A DNA stretch of 64,000 bases from Rhizobium sp. S152 (GCF_030380735.1 NZ_JAUDRZ010000009.1:1-64000), one strand, 5' to 3'. Positions 1 to 8,460 are shown, counted from the stretch's first letter. Notes: a model not told the origin generated them from the sequence alone. Translations and numbers: made by a program.

Positions 1-52
1 GGACATCAGAAAGCTGCATGTGAAACAAAAGATAATCTTCTCTGATCGAAAC

Positions 53-94
53 TTCGGCCCAGCCGAAAACATCGGGCCGCGAAAGCGGCCTTTT
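53..94 (+). terminator. Double hairpin with T-run, probable terminator of an upstream transcript
   Basis: Two hairpins lie side by side: TTCGGC/GCCGAA (53-58 with 62-67) and GGCCGC-GAAA-GCGGCC (75-90) followed by TTTT. The second is a classic intrinsic terminator with a GNRA-type loop. No gene on the plus strand lies upstream within the window. In rhizobia tRNA-fMet often follows the 5S rRNA of an rrn operon, so this could end such an operon, but no 5S sequence is visible here. Confidence 0.5.
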
Positions 95-168
95 GCTTTT
101 GAAGGGCCGAAATGCAGAACAAAATGAATGGGTGAGGCACCTGAAACAAGGTGCGTCCCTTACAGGAA

Positions 169-249
169 CAAAACCCAAAGGGTTTTGCTCCGGCAGAAGG
201 CATAACCGCTTCGCGGTTACGCCGCCGCGCCAAAACCCATAGGGTTTTG
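169..249. repeat. Cluster of three inverted repeats upstream of tRNA-fMet
   Basis: Two nearly identical hairpins, CAAAACCC-AAA-GGGTTTTG (169-187) and CAAAACCC-ATA-GGGTTTTG (231-249), start 62 bp apart. A third perfect hairpin, TAACCGC-TTC-GCGGTTA, sits between them (203-219). The last ends seven bases before the tRNA. They could be processing signals in a tRNA precursor, protein-binding sites or a small mobile palindromic element; the sequence alone does not decide. Confidence 0.55.
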
Positions 250-256
250 CGCTGGA

Positions 257-333
<77 letters not shown>

Positions 334-358
334 AATCTTCCAAGCACAACGACACTCA

Positions 359-380
359 AAAAGCCCCGCATGGGGCTTTT
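359..380 (+). terminator. Intrinsic terminator of tRNA-fMet
   Basis: AAAAGCCCC (359-367), loop GCAT, GGGGCTTTT (372-380), 25 bases past the tRNA end. The A-stem/T-stem makes it usable in both directions, so it may also end the minus-strand transport operon whose last stop is at 458. Confidence 0.85.
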
Positions 381-457
381 GGCGTTTGAGGGGCCTAAAC
401 CGGTGGAAGAAAAAGCCCGCTGGAAAAATCCAACGGCCTCTTCGGTGCTCTTACTGA

Positions 458-1441
458 TCAGCGATCCATGTGATGGCAGGCCGCCGTCTGCCTTGGCCTA
501 ACCTCCTCGGTCGGCGGCATCTGCGTGCGACAGATGTCGGTCGCTTTCCAGCAGCGTGGCGAGAACACGCAGCCGCTCGGCGGATTGAGCGGCGAGGGCG
601 GATCCCCCTGCAGGCGGATGCGCTGGCGGTTGCGGGCCAGCTTCGGATCCGGGATCGGAGCCGCCGAAAACAATGCTTGCGTATAGGGATGTGCCGGCTT
701 GTCGAAGACGGTGGCGCAATCGCCGGCCTCGACCACCTTGCCGAGATAGAGAACCAGCACGTCGTCGGAGATCAGCCGGACGACCGAAAGGTCATGGCTG
801 ATGAAAATCAGTGTCAGGCCGAACTGCTTGCGCAGCTTGCGCAGAAGTGTGATCACCTGACCCTGGATCGAAACGTCGAGCGCCGAGACGGGCTCGTCGC
901 AGACGATCAGCTTCGGCCGTGTGATGACGGCACGCGCGATCCCGATGCGTTGCGCCTGGCCGCCCGAGAACTCGTGCGGATAACGGTTGATCATCTCCGG
1001 CACCAGGCCGACGGCTGCCATGATTTCCTGGACGCGCTCGGCGCGCTGCGCCCGGTTGAGCTTCGGCTCGAACACGGTCAGCGGCTCGGCGATGATGTCG
1101 CCGACGGTCATGCGTGGGTCGAGCGAGGCGATCGGATCCTGGAAGATGATCTGCATGTCGCGGCGGGCAGCGCGCATCTCCGCATCCGAAAGGTCGAGAA
1201 GGCTGCGTCCCTGCCACAGGATGCGGCCCTGCTGCGCTTTCAGCAGCCGCAGGATGGAGCGCCCGAGCGTGGACTTGCCGCAGCCGGATTCGCCGACGAT
1301 CCCGAGCGTGCGGCCCTCGGCGAGTTCGAAGCTGACGTCGTTGACCGCAGTCAGTGTCAGCGGTTTCGTGAAGAAGCCCTTCGTCGGCACCTGGAACTGC
1401 GTGGTCAGGTGCTCGACCTTGAGAAGCGATCGGTCAGCCAT
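458..1441 (-). CDS. Oligopeptide/dipeptide ABC transporter ATP-binding protein (OppF/DppF type)
   Basis: ATPase subunit of a peptide importer; on the cytoplasmic face it pairs with the OppD-type subunit encoded just upstream to drive import by ATP hydrolysis. The 327-residue protein has Walker A GESGCGKST near residue 50, Q-loop FQDP, signature SGGQ and Walker B LIVCDEP followed by the H-loop SHDLSVV. The C-terminal oligopeptide-transporter extension carries HPYTQAL and SPRCWKATDIC. It is the last gene of the five-gene minus-strand operon; its start overlaps the end of the preceding ATPase gene by 8 bases, implying translational coupling. Family assignment is firm; the substrate (di-, oligopeptide or another solute) cannot be told from the ATPase. 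Confidence 0.93.
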   Translation of the reverse strand: MADRSLLKVEHLTTQFQVPTKGFFTKPLTLTAVNDVSFELAEGRTLGIVGESGCGKSTLGRSILRLLKAQQGRILWQGRSLLDLSDAEMRAARRDMQIIFQDPIASLDPRMTVGDIIAEPLTVFEPKLNRAQRAERVQEIMAAVGLVPEMINRYPHEFSGGQAQRIGIARAVITRPKLIVCDEPVSALDVSIQGQVITLLRKLRKQFGLTLIFISHDLSVVRLISDDVLVLYLGKVVEAGDCATVFDKPAHPYTQALFSAAPIPDPKLARNRQRIRLQGDPPSPLNPPSGCVFSPRCWKATDICRTQMPPTEEVRPRQTAACHHMDR

Positions 1442-2441
1442 GGGTCAGGAGCTCCTCGATGCGTGGAAAGGGATGGAAACAGGCCGCGCAATGTCTTGGC
1501 GCGAGCAGCGACAGTGCTGGTGCCTTGTCGATGCAGTCGTCCTCCACCTTCGGACAGCGCGGCGAGAAATTGCAGCCTTTTGGGAGGTGCTGCAGGTTGG
1601 GCGGCCGGCCGGGGATGACGACGAGGTCGTCGACATCGTGGTCCGGGCGCGGGATCGCCGCGTGCAGCGCCGCCGTATACGGATGCGCCGGATTTTCGAA
1701 CAGTTCGTCGACAGGCGCCTCTTCGACGATCCGTCCGGCATACATCACCGCGACACGGTCGGCGAGGCCGGCGACGACGCCAAGATCGTGGGTGATCATA
1801 ACAAGCGCCGTGTTGGTCTCCGAGGTGAGATCGTTGAAGAGGTCGAGGATCTGCGCCTGGATCGTCACGTCGAGCGCCGTGGTTGGCTCGTCTGCGATCA
1901 ACAGTTTTGGCTTGGTGAGCAGCGCCATCGCGATAACGATACGCTGGCGCATGCCGCCGGAGAGTTCGTGCGGATAGAGGTTGAAGCGTCGTGTCGGATC
2001 GGGAATGCCGACGCGTTTCAGCATGTCGAGCGCCGCCTCGGAAGAGGCCTTGGCGGTCAACCCGCGGTGCACTTCGAGCTGTTCCGTCAGCTGTCGCGAG
2101 ATCTTCAGCGATGGGTTGAGAGCCGTCATCGGGTCCTGGAACACCATCGCCATGTCCTTGCCGCGCACATGATCGAGTTCGCGCGGCTTTAGCGCAAGGA
2201 CATCCCTGCCGTCGAGCAAGGCCTGGCCGCTGGTCCTTCCGTTTTTTGCAAGCAATCCCATCAATCCGAGGAAAGTCTGGCTCTTGCCCGAACCGCTTTC
2301 GCCGACGATGGCGATACGTTCGCCGCGTCTGACGGTGAGATCGATGCCGGACACCGCCCTGACATCGCCGTCGGGCGTCCGGAAGGTGATCGAATAGTCC
2401 TTGAGTTCGAGCAGGACATCTTTCTGGTTTTCACTTGTCAT
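1434..2441 (-). CDS. Oligopeptide/dipeptide ABC transporter ATP-binding protein (OppD/DppD type)
   Basis: First ATPase subunit of the peptide importer, 335 residues. Walker A is GESGSGKS, signature LSGGM, Walker B LLIADEPTTALD, and the H-loop is THDLGVV. The C-terminal tail has the Cys pattern typical of peptide-transporter ATPases (GCNFSPRC, then DDC, then HC), which in relatives can hold an iron-sulfur cluster. I start it at MTSENQKD (2441), one base after the permease stop; a longer reading frame to 2516 would overlap the permease and has no family-like sequence. ABC family call is certain, substrate is inferred. Confidence 0.93.
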   Translation of the reverse strand: MTSENQKDVLLELKDYSITFRTPDGDVRAVSGIDLTVRRGERIAIVGESGSGKSQTFLGLMGLLAKNGRTSGQALLDGRDVLALKPRELDHVRGKDMAMVFQDPMTALNPSLKISRQLTEQLEVHRGLTAKASSEAALDMLKRVGIPDPTRRFNLYPHELSGGMRQRIVIAMALLTKPKLLIADEPTTALDVTIQAQILDLFNDLTSETNTALVMITHDLGVVAGLADRVAVMYAGRIVEEAPVDELFENPAHPYTAALHAAIPRPDHDVDDLVVIPGRPPNLQHLPKGCNFSPRCPKVEDDCIDKAPALSLLAPRHCAACFHPFPRIEELLTHG

Positions 2442-2442
2442 G

Positions 2443-3360
2443 TCAGCGATCCCTCGGGTCGAATGCGTCGCGCAGGCCATCGCCGATGAAGAGCAGGCTG
2501 AGCAGCAGGGCGACAAGGAAGCCGGCCGGGAAGACGAGCAGCCAGGGCATGCTTTCCATCGCGTCGGTACCTTCGGAGATCAGCGTGCCCAATGAGGTCA
2601 GCGGCTCCTGAACGCCGAAGCCGAGGTAGGAGAGGAAGCTCTCCGTTGCGATGATCTCTGGCACCGTCAGTGCTGCGAAAATGACCACCGGGCCGACGAG
2701 ATTGGGAATGATGTGCCGCGTGATGATCTTCAGCGGCTTCTGGCCGGAGGCGCGCGCCGCCTCGATGAACTCGCGCTGTTTCAGGGACAGTGTCTGGCCG
2801 CGCACGATGCGGGCCATGGTCAGCCACTCCAGCGCCCCGATCGCCGCGAACAGCAGGTAGACGTTGCGGCCGAAGATGACCATCAAGAGGATGACGAAGA
2901 GGATATAGGGGAAGGCGTACATGATGTCGACGAAGCGCATCATGACTGCATCGATACGGCCGCCCATATAGCCCGATATCGCGCCGTAGAGCACGCCGAT
3001 GACGACGGAAACGAGCGTCGCCGTCATGGCGACGGCGAGCGATACGCGGGTGCCGTAGAGCACGCGGGCAAGCAGATCCCGGCCGTTCGGATCGGTACCG
3101 AAATAGTGGCCGTCGGCGAAGGAAGGCGGCGCGCGGAAGGCGGCCCAATCAGGATCTTCGTAGCCGAAGGGGATGAGGTAGGGGCCGACGAAGGCGGCCA
3201 GCACGAGCAGCACAAGCACTAGGATCGAGGCGACCGCCGCCTTGTTTCGACAGAGCCGGCGCAATGCGTCACGGGTGAGCGAGCGGCTGACGGGATTGAG
3301 ACCTTCGGCCTCCAGCAGTTCGGCCGCGAGAAGCTCTCTCTTTGCGGGATTGAGGATCAT
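2443..3360 (-). CDS. Peptide ABC transporter inner-membrane permease (OppC/DppC type)
   Basis: One of two transmembrane subunits of the importer, 305 residues. An N-terminal cytoplasmic stretch (about 1-35) leads into a membrane span (VASILVLVLLVLAAFVGPYL), followed by the OppC N-terminal pattern FGTDPNGRDLLARVLYGTR and further spans. The cytoplasmic EAA loop that contacts the ATPases reads EAARASGQKPLKIITRHI. The start at MILNPAKR overlaps the stop of the upstream permease gene by four bases (ATGA), so the two permeases are translated in step. Firm as a binding-protein-dependent permease. Confidence 0.93.
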   Translation of the reverse strand: MILNPAKRELLAAELLEAEGLNPVSRSLTRDALRRLCRNKAAVASILVLVLLVLAAFVGPYLIPFGYEDPDWAAFRAPPSFADGHYFGTDPNGRDLLARVLYGTRVSLAVAMTATLVSVVIGVLYGAISGYMGGRIDAVMMRFVDIMYAFPYILFVILLMVIFGRNVYLLFAAIGALEWLTMARIVRGQTLSLKQREFIEAARASGQKPLKIITRHIIPNLVGPVVIFAALTVPEIIATESFLSYLGFGVQEPLTSLGTLISEGTDAMESMPWLLVFPAGFLVALLLSLLFIGDGLRDAFDPRDR

Positions 3361-4280
3361 CGGTTTCTCACTTTCGGATCGAGCCAGGCGTAGGCGATAT
3401 CGACGAGAAGGTTCAGGAACACGATCAGCACCATGTAGAAGATGACCGTGCCGAGAACCATGCCGTAGTCGCGGTTCAATGCGGCGGTGACGAAGTATCG
3501 GCCAATACCGGGTAGGCCAAAGACGCTTTCGACGACGAGTGAGCCGGTGAGAAGATAGCTGGCCGCCGGGCCGAGATAAGAGACGACGGGCATCATCGCC
3601 GGTTTCAGCGCATGGCGCATGATTGTCAACCTTGGCCCAATGCCCTTGGCCTTGGCGGTACGGATGAAGTTCTGCCCCATCACCTCGATCATCGAGCCGC
3701 GGGTGATGCGCGAGATGCGCCCCGCATGCGGCAGGGCCAGCACGACGACGGGCAGCACGAGGAATTTCAGCGATCCATTGCCCCAGCCGCCGACCGGCAG
3801 CCATTGCAGGTGGATGCCGAATACAAGTTGAAGGATCGGTGCGATCAGGAAGTTCGGCAGCACGACGCCCACCAGGATCAGCGCGCCGAGAATATAATCC
3901 GGCGCCTTATTCTGGTAGAGCGCCCCAAGACAGCCGACGGCGACGCCGATGACGATGGCCAGCAGAAAGGCAGCGGTGCCGATAATGAATGTATAGGGCA
4001 GGCCGATCATGATCTGCTGCGCGACGGTGAAGTCTTCCGAGGCGAAGGACGGACCGAGGTCGCCCTTCAGGAGATCGCCGACATAATAGAGATATTGCTG
4101 GATCAGCGGCTTATCGAGATTGTAGTGGGCCGCCAGATTCTGGAGGATGACGGGGGGCAACGGCCTCTCGCCATCGAACGGCCCACCGGGGGCTAATCTC
4201 AGAACGAAGAAGCAGGCTGTCACGGCGATCCACATGACGGGGATCGTCGACAGCAGTCGACGGAATGCATAATTGATCAT
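3357..4280 (-). CDS. Peptide ABC transporter inner-membrane permease (OppB/DppB type)
   Basis: Second membrane subunit of the importer, 307 residues. It begins with the usual OppB start (a short helix MINYAFRRLLSTIPVMWIAV, then PGGPFD), has about six spans, and shows the permease loop IRTAKAKGIGPRLTIMRHAL and the C-terminal FGLPGIGRYFV pattern. It follows the solute-binding protein gene after a 271-base gap that contains a RIME-like palindromic element, which may adjust the ratio of binding protein to permease message. It overlaps the next gene by ATGA. Confidence 0.93.
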   Translation of the reverse strand: MINYAFRRLLSTIPVMWIAVTACFFVLRLAPGGPFDGERPLPPVILQNLAAHYNLDKPLIQQYLYYVGDLLKGDLGPSFASEDFTVAQQIMIGLPYTFIIGTAAFLLAIVIGVAVGCLGALYQNKAPDYILGALILVGVVLPNFLIAPILQLVFGIHLQWLPVGGWGNGSLKFLVLPVVVLALPHAGRISRITRGSMIEVMGQNFIRTAKAKGIGPRLTIMRHALKPAMMPVVSYLGPAASYLLTGSLVVESVFGLPGIGRYFVTAALNRDYGMVLGTVIFYMVLIVFLNLLVDIAYAWLDPKVRNR

Positions 4281-4384
4281 GATCGTGACGGTCTTTCCTG
4301 CGCCGGGTCTTTCGCATCATCGCTACCAATCGAAACTGGTTCGGGCGGATGCGAAGGCAATAGTGTGGGAAAAGACCCCTTTGG

Positions 4385-4505
4385 CCTGCCGGCCATCTCC
4401 CCCACAAGGGGGGAGAAAACCTGCCGCGCCTGCCTGCCCCAAGGTGGCTCGGCGGTTTGGCTGGGTTAAGCCCTCCCCCTTGTGGGGAGGGTTGGGAGGG
4501 GTCTT
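4385..4505. repeat. RIME-like rhizobial intergenic palindromic element
   Basis: The spacer between the binding-protein and permease genes holds two G-rich hairpins: TCTCCCCC/GGGGGAGA (4396-4403 with 4409-4416, loop centred on ACAA) and CCCTCCCC/GGGGAGGG (4471-4478 with 4484-4491, loop CTTGT). The arms of one resemble those of the other, and the arrangement of two palindromes in about 110 bp matches what is known of Rhizobium intergenic mosaic elements. Assignment is by appearance. It probably folds in the operon mRNA and could act as a processing or decay stop. Confidence 0.65.
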
Positions 4506-4551
4506 GACCTGTTGCAATCACCCCCGGGCGAGGTGAAGACAATGCCTCTCG

Positions 4552-6132
4552 TTATTCCTTGATGGACAGCCAGCGCGTGCGGTGAATGTCCTGGATGTTG
4601 TCGACGAACCCTTCGATCTTCGGCGAGACCACGTTCTTGGAAACGTAGTAGTAGATCGGCAGTGCCGCACTGTCGTCGAGCGCGATCTGCTCGGCCTTCT
4701 TGAACATTTCGGCCCGCTTCGTCAGATCGGTTTCGGCGTTGCCGTCCTTCATCAGCTTGTCGTAGTCAGGATTGGACCACCGGCCGTAGTTATTCGGAAC
4801 GCCGGTCATCAGCAGGCTCAGGAAATTGTCCGGGTCATTGTAGTCGGCAAGCCAGCCTGCGCGTCCAACCTGCACGTCGCCGCGCTGCAGCTGGTCGTAG
4901 TGTACCTTGGTCTCGGCGTTGACGAGCTGGACGTTGACGCCAAGCGGCTTCCACATGGCGGCGATCGCAACGGCAATGCGCTTGTGATTGTCATTGGTGT
5001 TGTACTTCAGCTCAAGCGTCAGCGGTTTGTCCGGTCCGAATCCGGCTTCGGTGAGCAGCTTCTTGGCCTCTTCGACCTTCTGCTTATAGGGCTCGTCCTT
5101 CCAGGAGACATAGGCCGGCTCGCCGTAATTGGCGGTGCCCGGCGGCACCCAGGAATAGGCCGGCAGTTCGCCGGTGCCGAGGATCTGCGGTCCGATGACC
5201 TCGCGGTTGATCGCCATGGAGAGCGCCTGGCGCACGCGCTTATCCGCGGTCGGGCCCTTCTGCGAGTTGATGACGTAGTAGTAGAGGCCGGAGAACGGTG
5301 CGACATGCGCCTGGCCCGGCAGGTTCTTCTTCATCCACTCGTACTGGTCGGTCGGGAAGTCGGTGAGGATGTCGAACTCGCCGGCACGGTAGCGTTTCAG
5401 CGCGGCTTCCTGGTCTTCGAGCACGAAGAACTTGGCGCCGTCGATCTTGACGTTCGCGGCGTCCCAATACTTGTCGTTCTTCTTGGTCGTCACATGCGAG
5501 CCCGGAACCCATTCGGTCGGCGTATAGGGGCCGTTGGTGACAATGTTGCCGATCTTCACCCAGTCCGCGCCCTTGGCGTCGATCACATGCTTCGGCAGCG
5601 GGTAGGCCGTGTAGTGCATCAACGCGTTGAGGAAGTAGGGGGTCGGGTTCTCGAGCGTAATCTCAAGCGTTTTGTCGTCGATCGCCTTGACGCCCAGCTG
5701 GTTGAAATCGGCGATCTCGCCCTTGTTGATCTTCTCGGCGTTCTTGATGGTGAACTGCAGATAGGCATAGTCGGCGGCGTTCTTCGGGTCCATGAGGCGC
5801 TGGAAGGCGAACACGAAGTCGCCTGCTGTCACCGGGTGGCCGTCGGACCACTGGATGCCGTCGCGCAGCTTGAAGGTATAGACCTTGCGATCGTCGGAGA
5901 TCGTCCAGCTCGCGGCCTGGCCGGCAACCGGATTGTCCTTGGCGTCCTCGGTCACGAGACCTTCGAAGATGTCGCCGGCGATGCGGTTCTCCCAGTCGCC
6001 GGACAGCTTCTGCGGATCGAGCGACTGCGGGTCGCCGCCATTGTGAATGTTCAGCGTGGCCGCGTGAGCGGAGAAAGCCAGCAGCGAGCCAAATACTGCG
6101 GAGGCTAGAAATCTCTTTGTGAAGACGTTCAT
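4552..6132 (-). CDS. Periplasmic oligopeptide-binding protein (OppA/DppA type)
   Basis: Solute-binding protein of the importer, SBP_bac_5 family, 526 residues, the usual length. The first 28 residues are a signal peptide (KR, then a hydrophobic core ending SAHA). The family hallmarks GGDPQSLDPQKL near the mature N-terminus and the ADYNDPDNFLSLL segment are present. I start at MNVFTKRF (6132) because AAAGGTGG lies about eight bases upstream; a GTG at 6144 is inside that ribosome site. It is the first gene of the operon, and its higher demand relative to the permeases fits the RIME-like element after it. Confidence 0.92.
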   Translation of the reverse strand: MNVFTKRFLASAVFGSLLAFSAHAATLNIHNGGDPQSLDPQKLSGDWENRIAGDIFEGLVTEDAKDNPVAGQAASWTISDDRKVYTFKLRDGIQWSDGHPVTAGDFVFAFQRLMDPKNAADYAYLQFTIKNAEKINKGEIADFNQLGVKAIDDKTLEITLENPTPYFLNALMHYTAYPLPKHVIDAKGADWVKIGNIVTNGPYTPTEWVPGSHVTTKKNDKYWDAANVKIDGAKFFVLEDQEAALKRYRAGEFDILTDFPTDQYEWMKKNLPGQAHVAPFSGLYYYVINSQKGPTADKRVRQALSMAINREVIGPQILGTGELPAYSWVPPGTANYGEPAYVSWKDEPYKQKVEEAKKLLTEAGFGPDKPLTLELKYNTNDNHKRIAVAIAAMWKPLGVNVQLVNAETKVHYDQLQRGDVQVGRAGWLADYNDPDNFLSLLMTGVPNNYGRWSNPDYDKLMKDGNAETDLTKRAEMFKKAEQIALDDSAALPIYYYVSKNVVSPKIEGFVDNIQDIHRTRWLSIKE

Positions 6133-6435
6133 GATGGGGGCCACCTTTCCAGGCTTTGCGCCTTTTTCGTCGTTGTTCCCTGAGTTGACCTGTTACGTGC
6201 AAGTCAACGCGCAACCTATCGTAAATGCAGGGCGCCGCAACCCCAAAAAGGCATTGCCGGCTCGGGCCGCGATTTAAAGCCGAAAAGCCTATATATTAGC
6301 CGGATAAAGGACTAAATCGTCGTTTGTCGTTGGTAATTTACGCCCGGAACGCGGAGCATACTTTTCAGTAAAACCACCGCTAGTTGATTTTTGTACGGGC
6401 GAGGATTTTGCGTCGGTGTGACTAGACGCAGGGCG

Positions 6436-7176
6436 CTATGCTTTCGTAACGGTCCAGGTCGACGTCGCGTTCGTGATCGTTTTGGCAATATGCCTTTGAT
6501 CGCGCCATTCGCGCCCCGTGTCACGAATCACGGGCACCCCGTCGGGAGAATAGATGTAATTGCGATAGGATCCGACGTAGGCTTCCAGCGGCCTGTTGAC
6601 CCCCGAATAGAACTGCTTCTCCGGGTCGCGCGAAATATCCATCATCTCTGCGGAGCGGCGCAGAAAGGCGCCCCGTGAGATGGAGGGTGATGTCGTGAAC
6701 TTCGGAAAGGTCCGGAAGAGCGGGATCTTGATACCCAGCACCTTCGCATACTCGTTGCGCTGGTGAAAATGGCCGCGGCGCGCGATATCCCAGTTCTGAT
6801 CCGCGGTATGAAAGGAAACCTGCATGACGCTGGGGTCGGAAAATGGCGCAAGCACCTCTTTCCCAAGGTCTCGAAGTGCCACCCAGTCGTCCTCCAGATG
6901 CAGAACGTAGTCAGACGTCGTCGCAGACCAAAGTCGTTGGACGGCGGCCGCGAAGCCGGGTTTTTCCGGCTCGAAGATGGTCGCTGTTGGATCGAATTGG
7001 CGGATGACCTCGATGCACCGCACATGGTCATTCTCCGATCCGAAGATAGCATCAAGGTTCACATAGACATGATGGATGCCCAGACGGTCGAAGACCTTGC
7101 CGCGAAAACTATCGAGCGTTTGCGCGAGAAGCTCAGGACGACGGCCGGAGACGATGCAGAGATCAATGCTGGACAT
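6436..7176 (-). CDS. Glycosyltransferase-like protein
   Basis: A 246-residue protein beginning IDLCIVSGRRPELLAQTLDSF, like the opening strand of GT-A fold transferases. The motif HLEDDW (around residue 95-100) looks like the DxD-type nucleotide-sugar/metal site, set between YVL and VALRDLG. No membrane span or signal peptide is seen, so it likely works in the cytoplasm. I take ATG at 7176; a TTG two codons earlier is possible, and no strong ribosome site precedes either. It stands alone between the peptide importer and the GFA gene, so acceptor and pathway (surface polysaccharide?) are unknown. Confidence 0.65.
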   Translation of the reverse strand: MSSIDLCIVSGRRPELLAQTLDSFRGKVFDRLGIHHVYVNLDAIFGSENDHVRCIEVIRQFDPTATIFEPEKPGFAAAVQRLWSATTSDYVLHLEDDWVALRDLGKEVLAPFSDPSVMQVSFHTADQNWDIARRGHFHQRNEYAKVLGIKIPLFRTFPKFTTSPSISRGAFLRRSAEMMDISRDPEKQFYSGVNRPLEAYVGSYRNYIYSPDGVPVIRDTGREWRDQRHIAKTITNATSTWTVTKA

Positions 7177-7435
7177 GAACAAACAGCGCCGTCAGGCGTC
7201 CTCTAAATCATCGTTCGCACCGGCTCGCGGTCGAGCGTTGGTGAATGAAACGCCATCTGCAAGATGGTCAGCGGTATCCACGCAGTCCAGGATAAAGCCG
7301 TATGTCCGTCGAATATATGAAACGCAATTGTCTGTATATCGGCTTGTTGCGCGGCCGCCAGCCTGTCATCCATCCATGTCGCTTTGACCTCTCGCCTGCG
7401 ACGGCTATGATCCTTGCAAACAGCGGAGGTACATT
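7177..7435. other. Intergenic region, divergent promoters presumed
   Basis: About 260 bases between the divergently read glycosyltransferase-like and GFA genes. It must contain both promoters. Apart from the GGAGG ribosome site about seven bases before 7436, I see no clear operator or repeat. Confidence 0.4.
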
Positions 7436-7894
7436 ATGAGTGCATTGACATTGCCATCTGAAGGCGGCTGCCGTTGCGGCCGGGTTCGCTTGAAAATCAG
7501 CGCCAAGCCGCTCCTCACCATGGCCTGCCACTGCACGGGCTGCCAAACCATGTCGTCGAGCGCCTACTCGCTGAGTGTGGCGATCCCTTCCGACGGCTTC
7601 GAAATCACCCGCGGCGATCCCGTCATTGGCGGCCTGCACGGCGCCATGTCGCACCACTATTTCTGCCCGCACTGCATGACATGGATGTTCACGAAGACGG
7701 AAGGCATGGAGTGGTTCGTCAACCTGCGCCCGACCATGCTGGACGATGTCAGCTGGTTTACGCCTTTTATCGAGACATGGACTCGCGAGAAACTACCCTT
7801 CGCGGAAACCGGCGCCGTGCACAGCTATGAGGCCCTGCCGGAGATGCAGGATTACGAAAAGCTGACGAAGGATTATATGGCGCGGAACGCCTAG
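7436..7894 (+). CDS. GFA-family (Mss4-like fold) zinc protein
   Basis: A 152-residue protein of the GFA/CENP-V family, named after a glutathione-dependent formaldehyde-activating enzyme, though most members have no proven reaction. All zinc ligand motifs are visible: GGCRCGRVR at the N-terminus, CHCTGCQ around residue 30-36 and CPHC around residue 78-81. A good ribosome site (GGAGG, seven bases) precedes ATG 7436. Its 3' end overlaps by four bases the convergent ccdB toxin gene. The fold is clear; the substrate is not. Confidence 0.85.
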   Translation: MSALTLPSEGGCRCGRVRLKISAKPLLTMACHCTGCQTMSSSAYSLSVAIPSDGFEITRGDPVIGGLHGAMSHHYFCPHCMTWMFTKTEGMEWFVNLRPTMLDDVSWFTPFIETWTREKLPFAETGAVHSYEALPEMQDYEKLTKDYMARNA

Positions 7895-8190
7895 AAGCCT
7901 TGGAAGAGGAAATCGAGCGCTGCGGTGATATCGTCACTCCGTGACGAGAGATCGGCAATTTCCGCGCCGATCTCCGGTAACGGAATGGATGCCATGCGCT
8001 GGGTCACCATCACATAGGTTCCGCCATTGATGGTAACGCGTGGATTGAGGCGCGAAATCGCCCAGGACATGCTTTCGATACTGTGAAGCGGCGCCATCAC
8101 GCGCGAGGGAAGGTCTTCAAGAAAATCGCTCTGCAGGTCGACCGCGAGAGCATCGTCCCCCTTGAGCCGGTAGACGCGGAAGCGGCTCAT
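7891..8190 (-). CDS. ccdB: CcdB-family toxin
   Basis: A 99-residue toxin of the CcdB type, known to trap DNA gyrase (GyrA) on DNA. It begins SRFRVYRL, contains LVDLQSDFL-like and PRVMAPL segments, then NGGTYVMVTQRMASIP, and ends ALDFLFQGF, the usual tail of chromosomal CcdB proteins; F-plasmid CcdB instead ends in WGI, residues needed for gyrase poisoning. I start at ATG 8190, where the antitoxin TGA and toxin ATG share one base (TGATG). Whether it is an active gyrase poison is inference from the family. Confidence 0.85.
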   Translation of the reverse strand: MSRFRVYRLKGDDALAVDLQSDFLEDLPSRVMAPLHSIESMSWAISRLNPRVTINGGTYVMVTQRMASIPLPEIGAEIADLSSRSDDITAALDFLFQGF

Positions 8191-8420
8191 CAAAACTGCC
8201 GGTACTTGGCAAAGGGCAGGCCGTGCTTCTCGACATAGGCGTTTTCTTCCGCGATCGCCTCGGCATTTTCGATCAACCAAAGCCGTTCGCGCTCGCTCTT
8301 GATGGCGAGTCTGAGGCCGTCTTCGGCGGCTTTGGAGACGTTGAGGTTTAGTTCGCGTGCCTGCGAGACAAGCTCGCTGTCAAGCGACAGGTTGGCGGCC
8401 TTGCGACGGGTCTGAGGCAT
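8190..8420 (-). CDS. ccdA: CcdA-family antitoxin
   Basis: A 76-residue partner of the adjacent toxin. The N-terminal half (RKAANLSLDSELVSQAREL) fits the ribbon-helix-helix DNA-binding domain, and the C-terminal half ending GLPFAKYRQF is the disordered toxin-neutralising tail characteristic of CcdA. The start is set at MPQTRRKA (8420), about a dozen bases from the tandem palindrome at 8432-8460, the expected autorepression site; reading further upstream would translate through the operator. It is translationally coupled to ccdB by TGATG. Confidence 0.87.
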   Translation of the reverse strand: MPQTRRKAANLSLDSELVSQARELNLNVSKAAEDGLRLAIKSERERLWLIENAEAIAEENAYVEKHGLPFAKYRQF

Positions 8421-8431
8421 GATCGATCTCC

Positions 8432-8460
8432 TGATATGCGCATATGATATGCGCATATCA
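8432..8460. promoter_or_regulatory. Tandem palindromic operator of ccdAB
   Basis: Two perfect copies of the 12-bp palindrome ATATGCGCATAT (8434-8445 and 8447-8458) are separated by a single base, so their centres are 13 bp apart, and the whole block is nearly symmetrical. It sits between the lepA stop and the ccdA start. Ribbon-helix-helix antitoxins bind such short repeated palindromes cooperatively, so this is very probably the CcdA/CcdAB autoregulatory site. Confidence 0.8.

Noticed and set aside
1..256. End of a 5S rRNA gene
   Set aside because: Expected from the rhizobial rrn order, but no 5S sequence is recognisable at the left edge.
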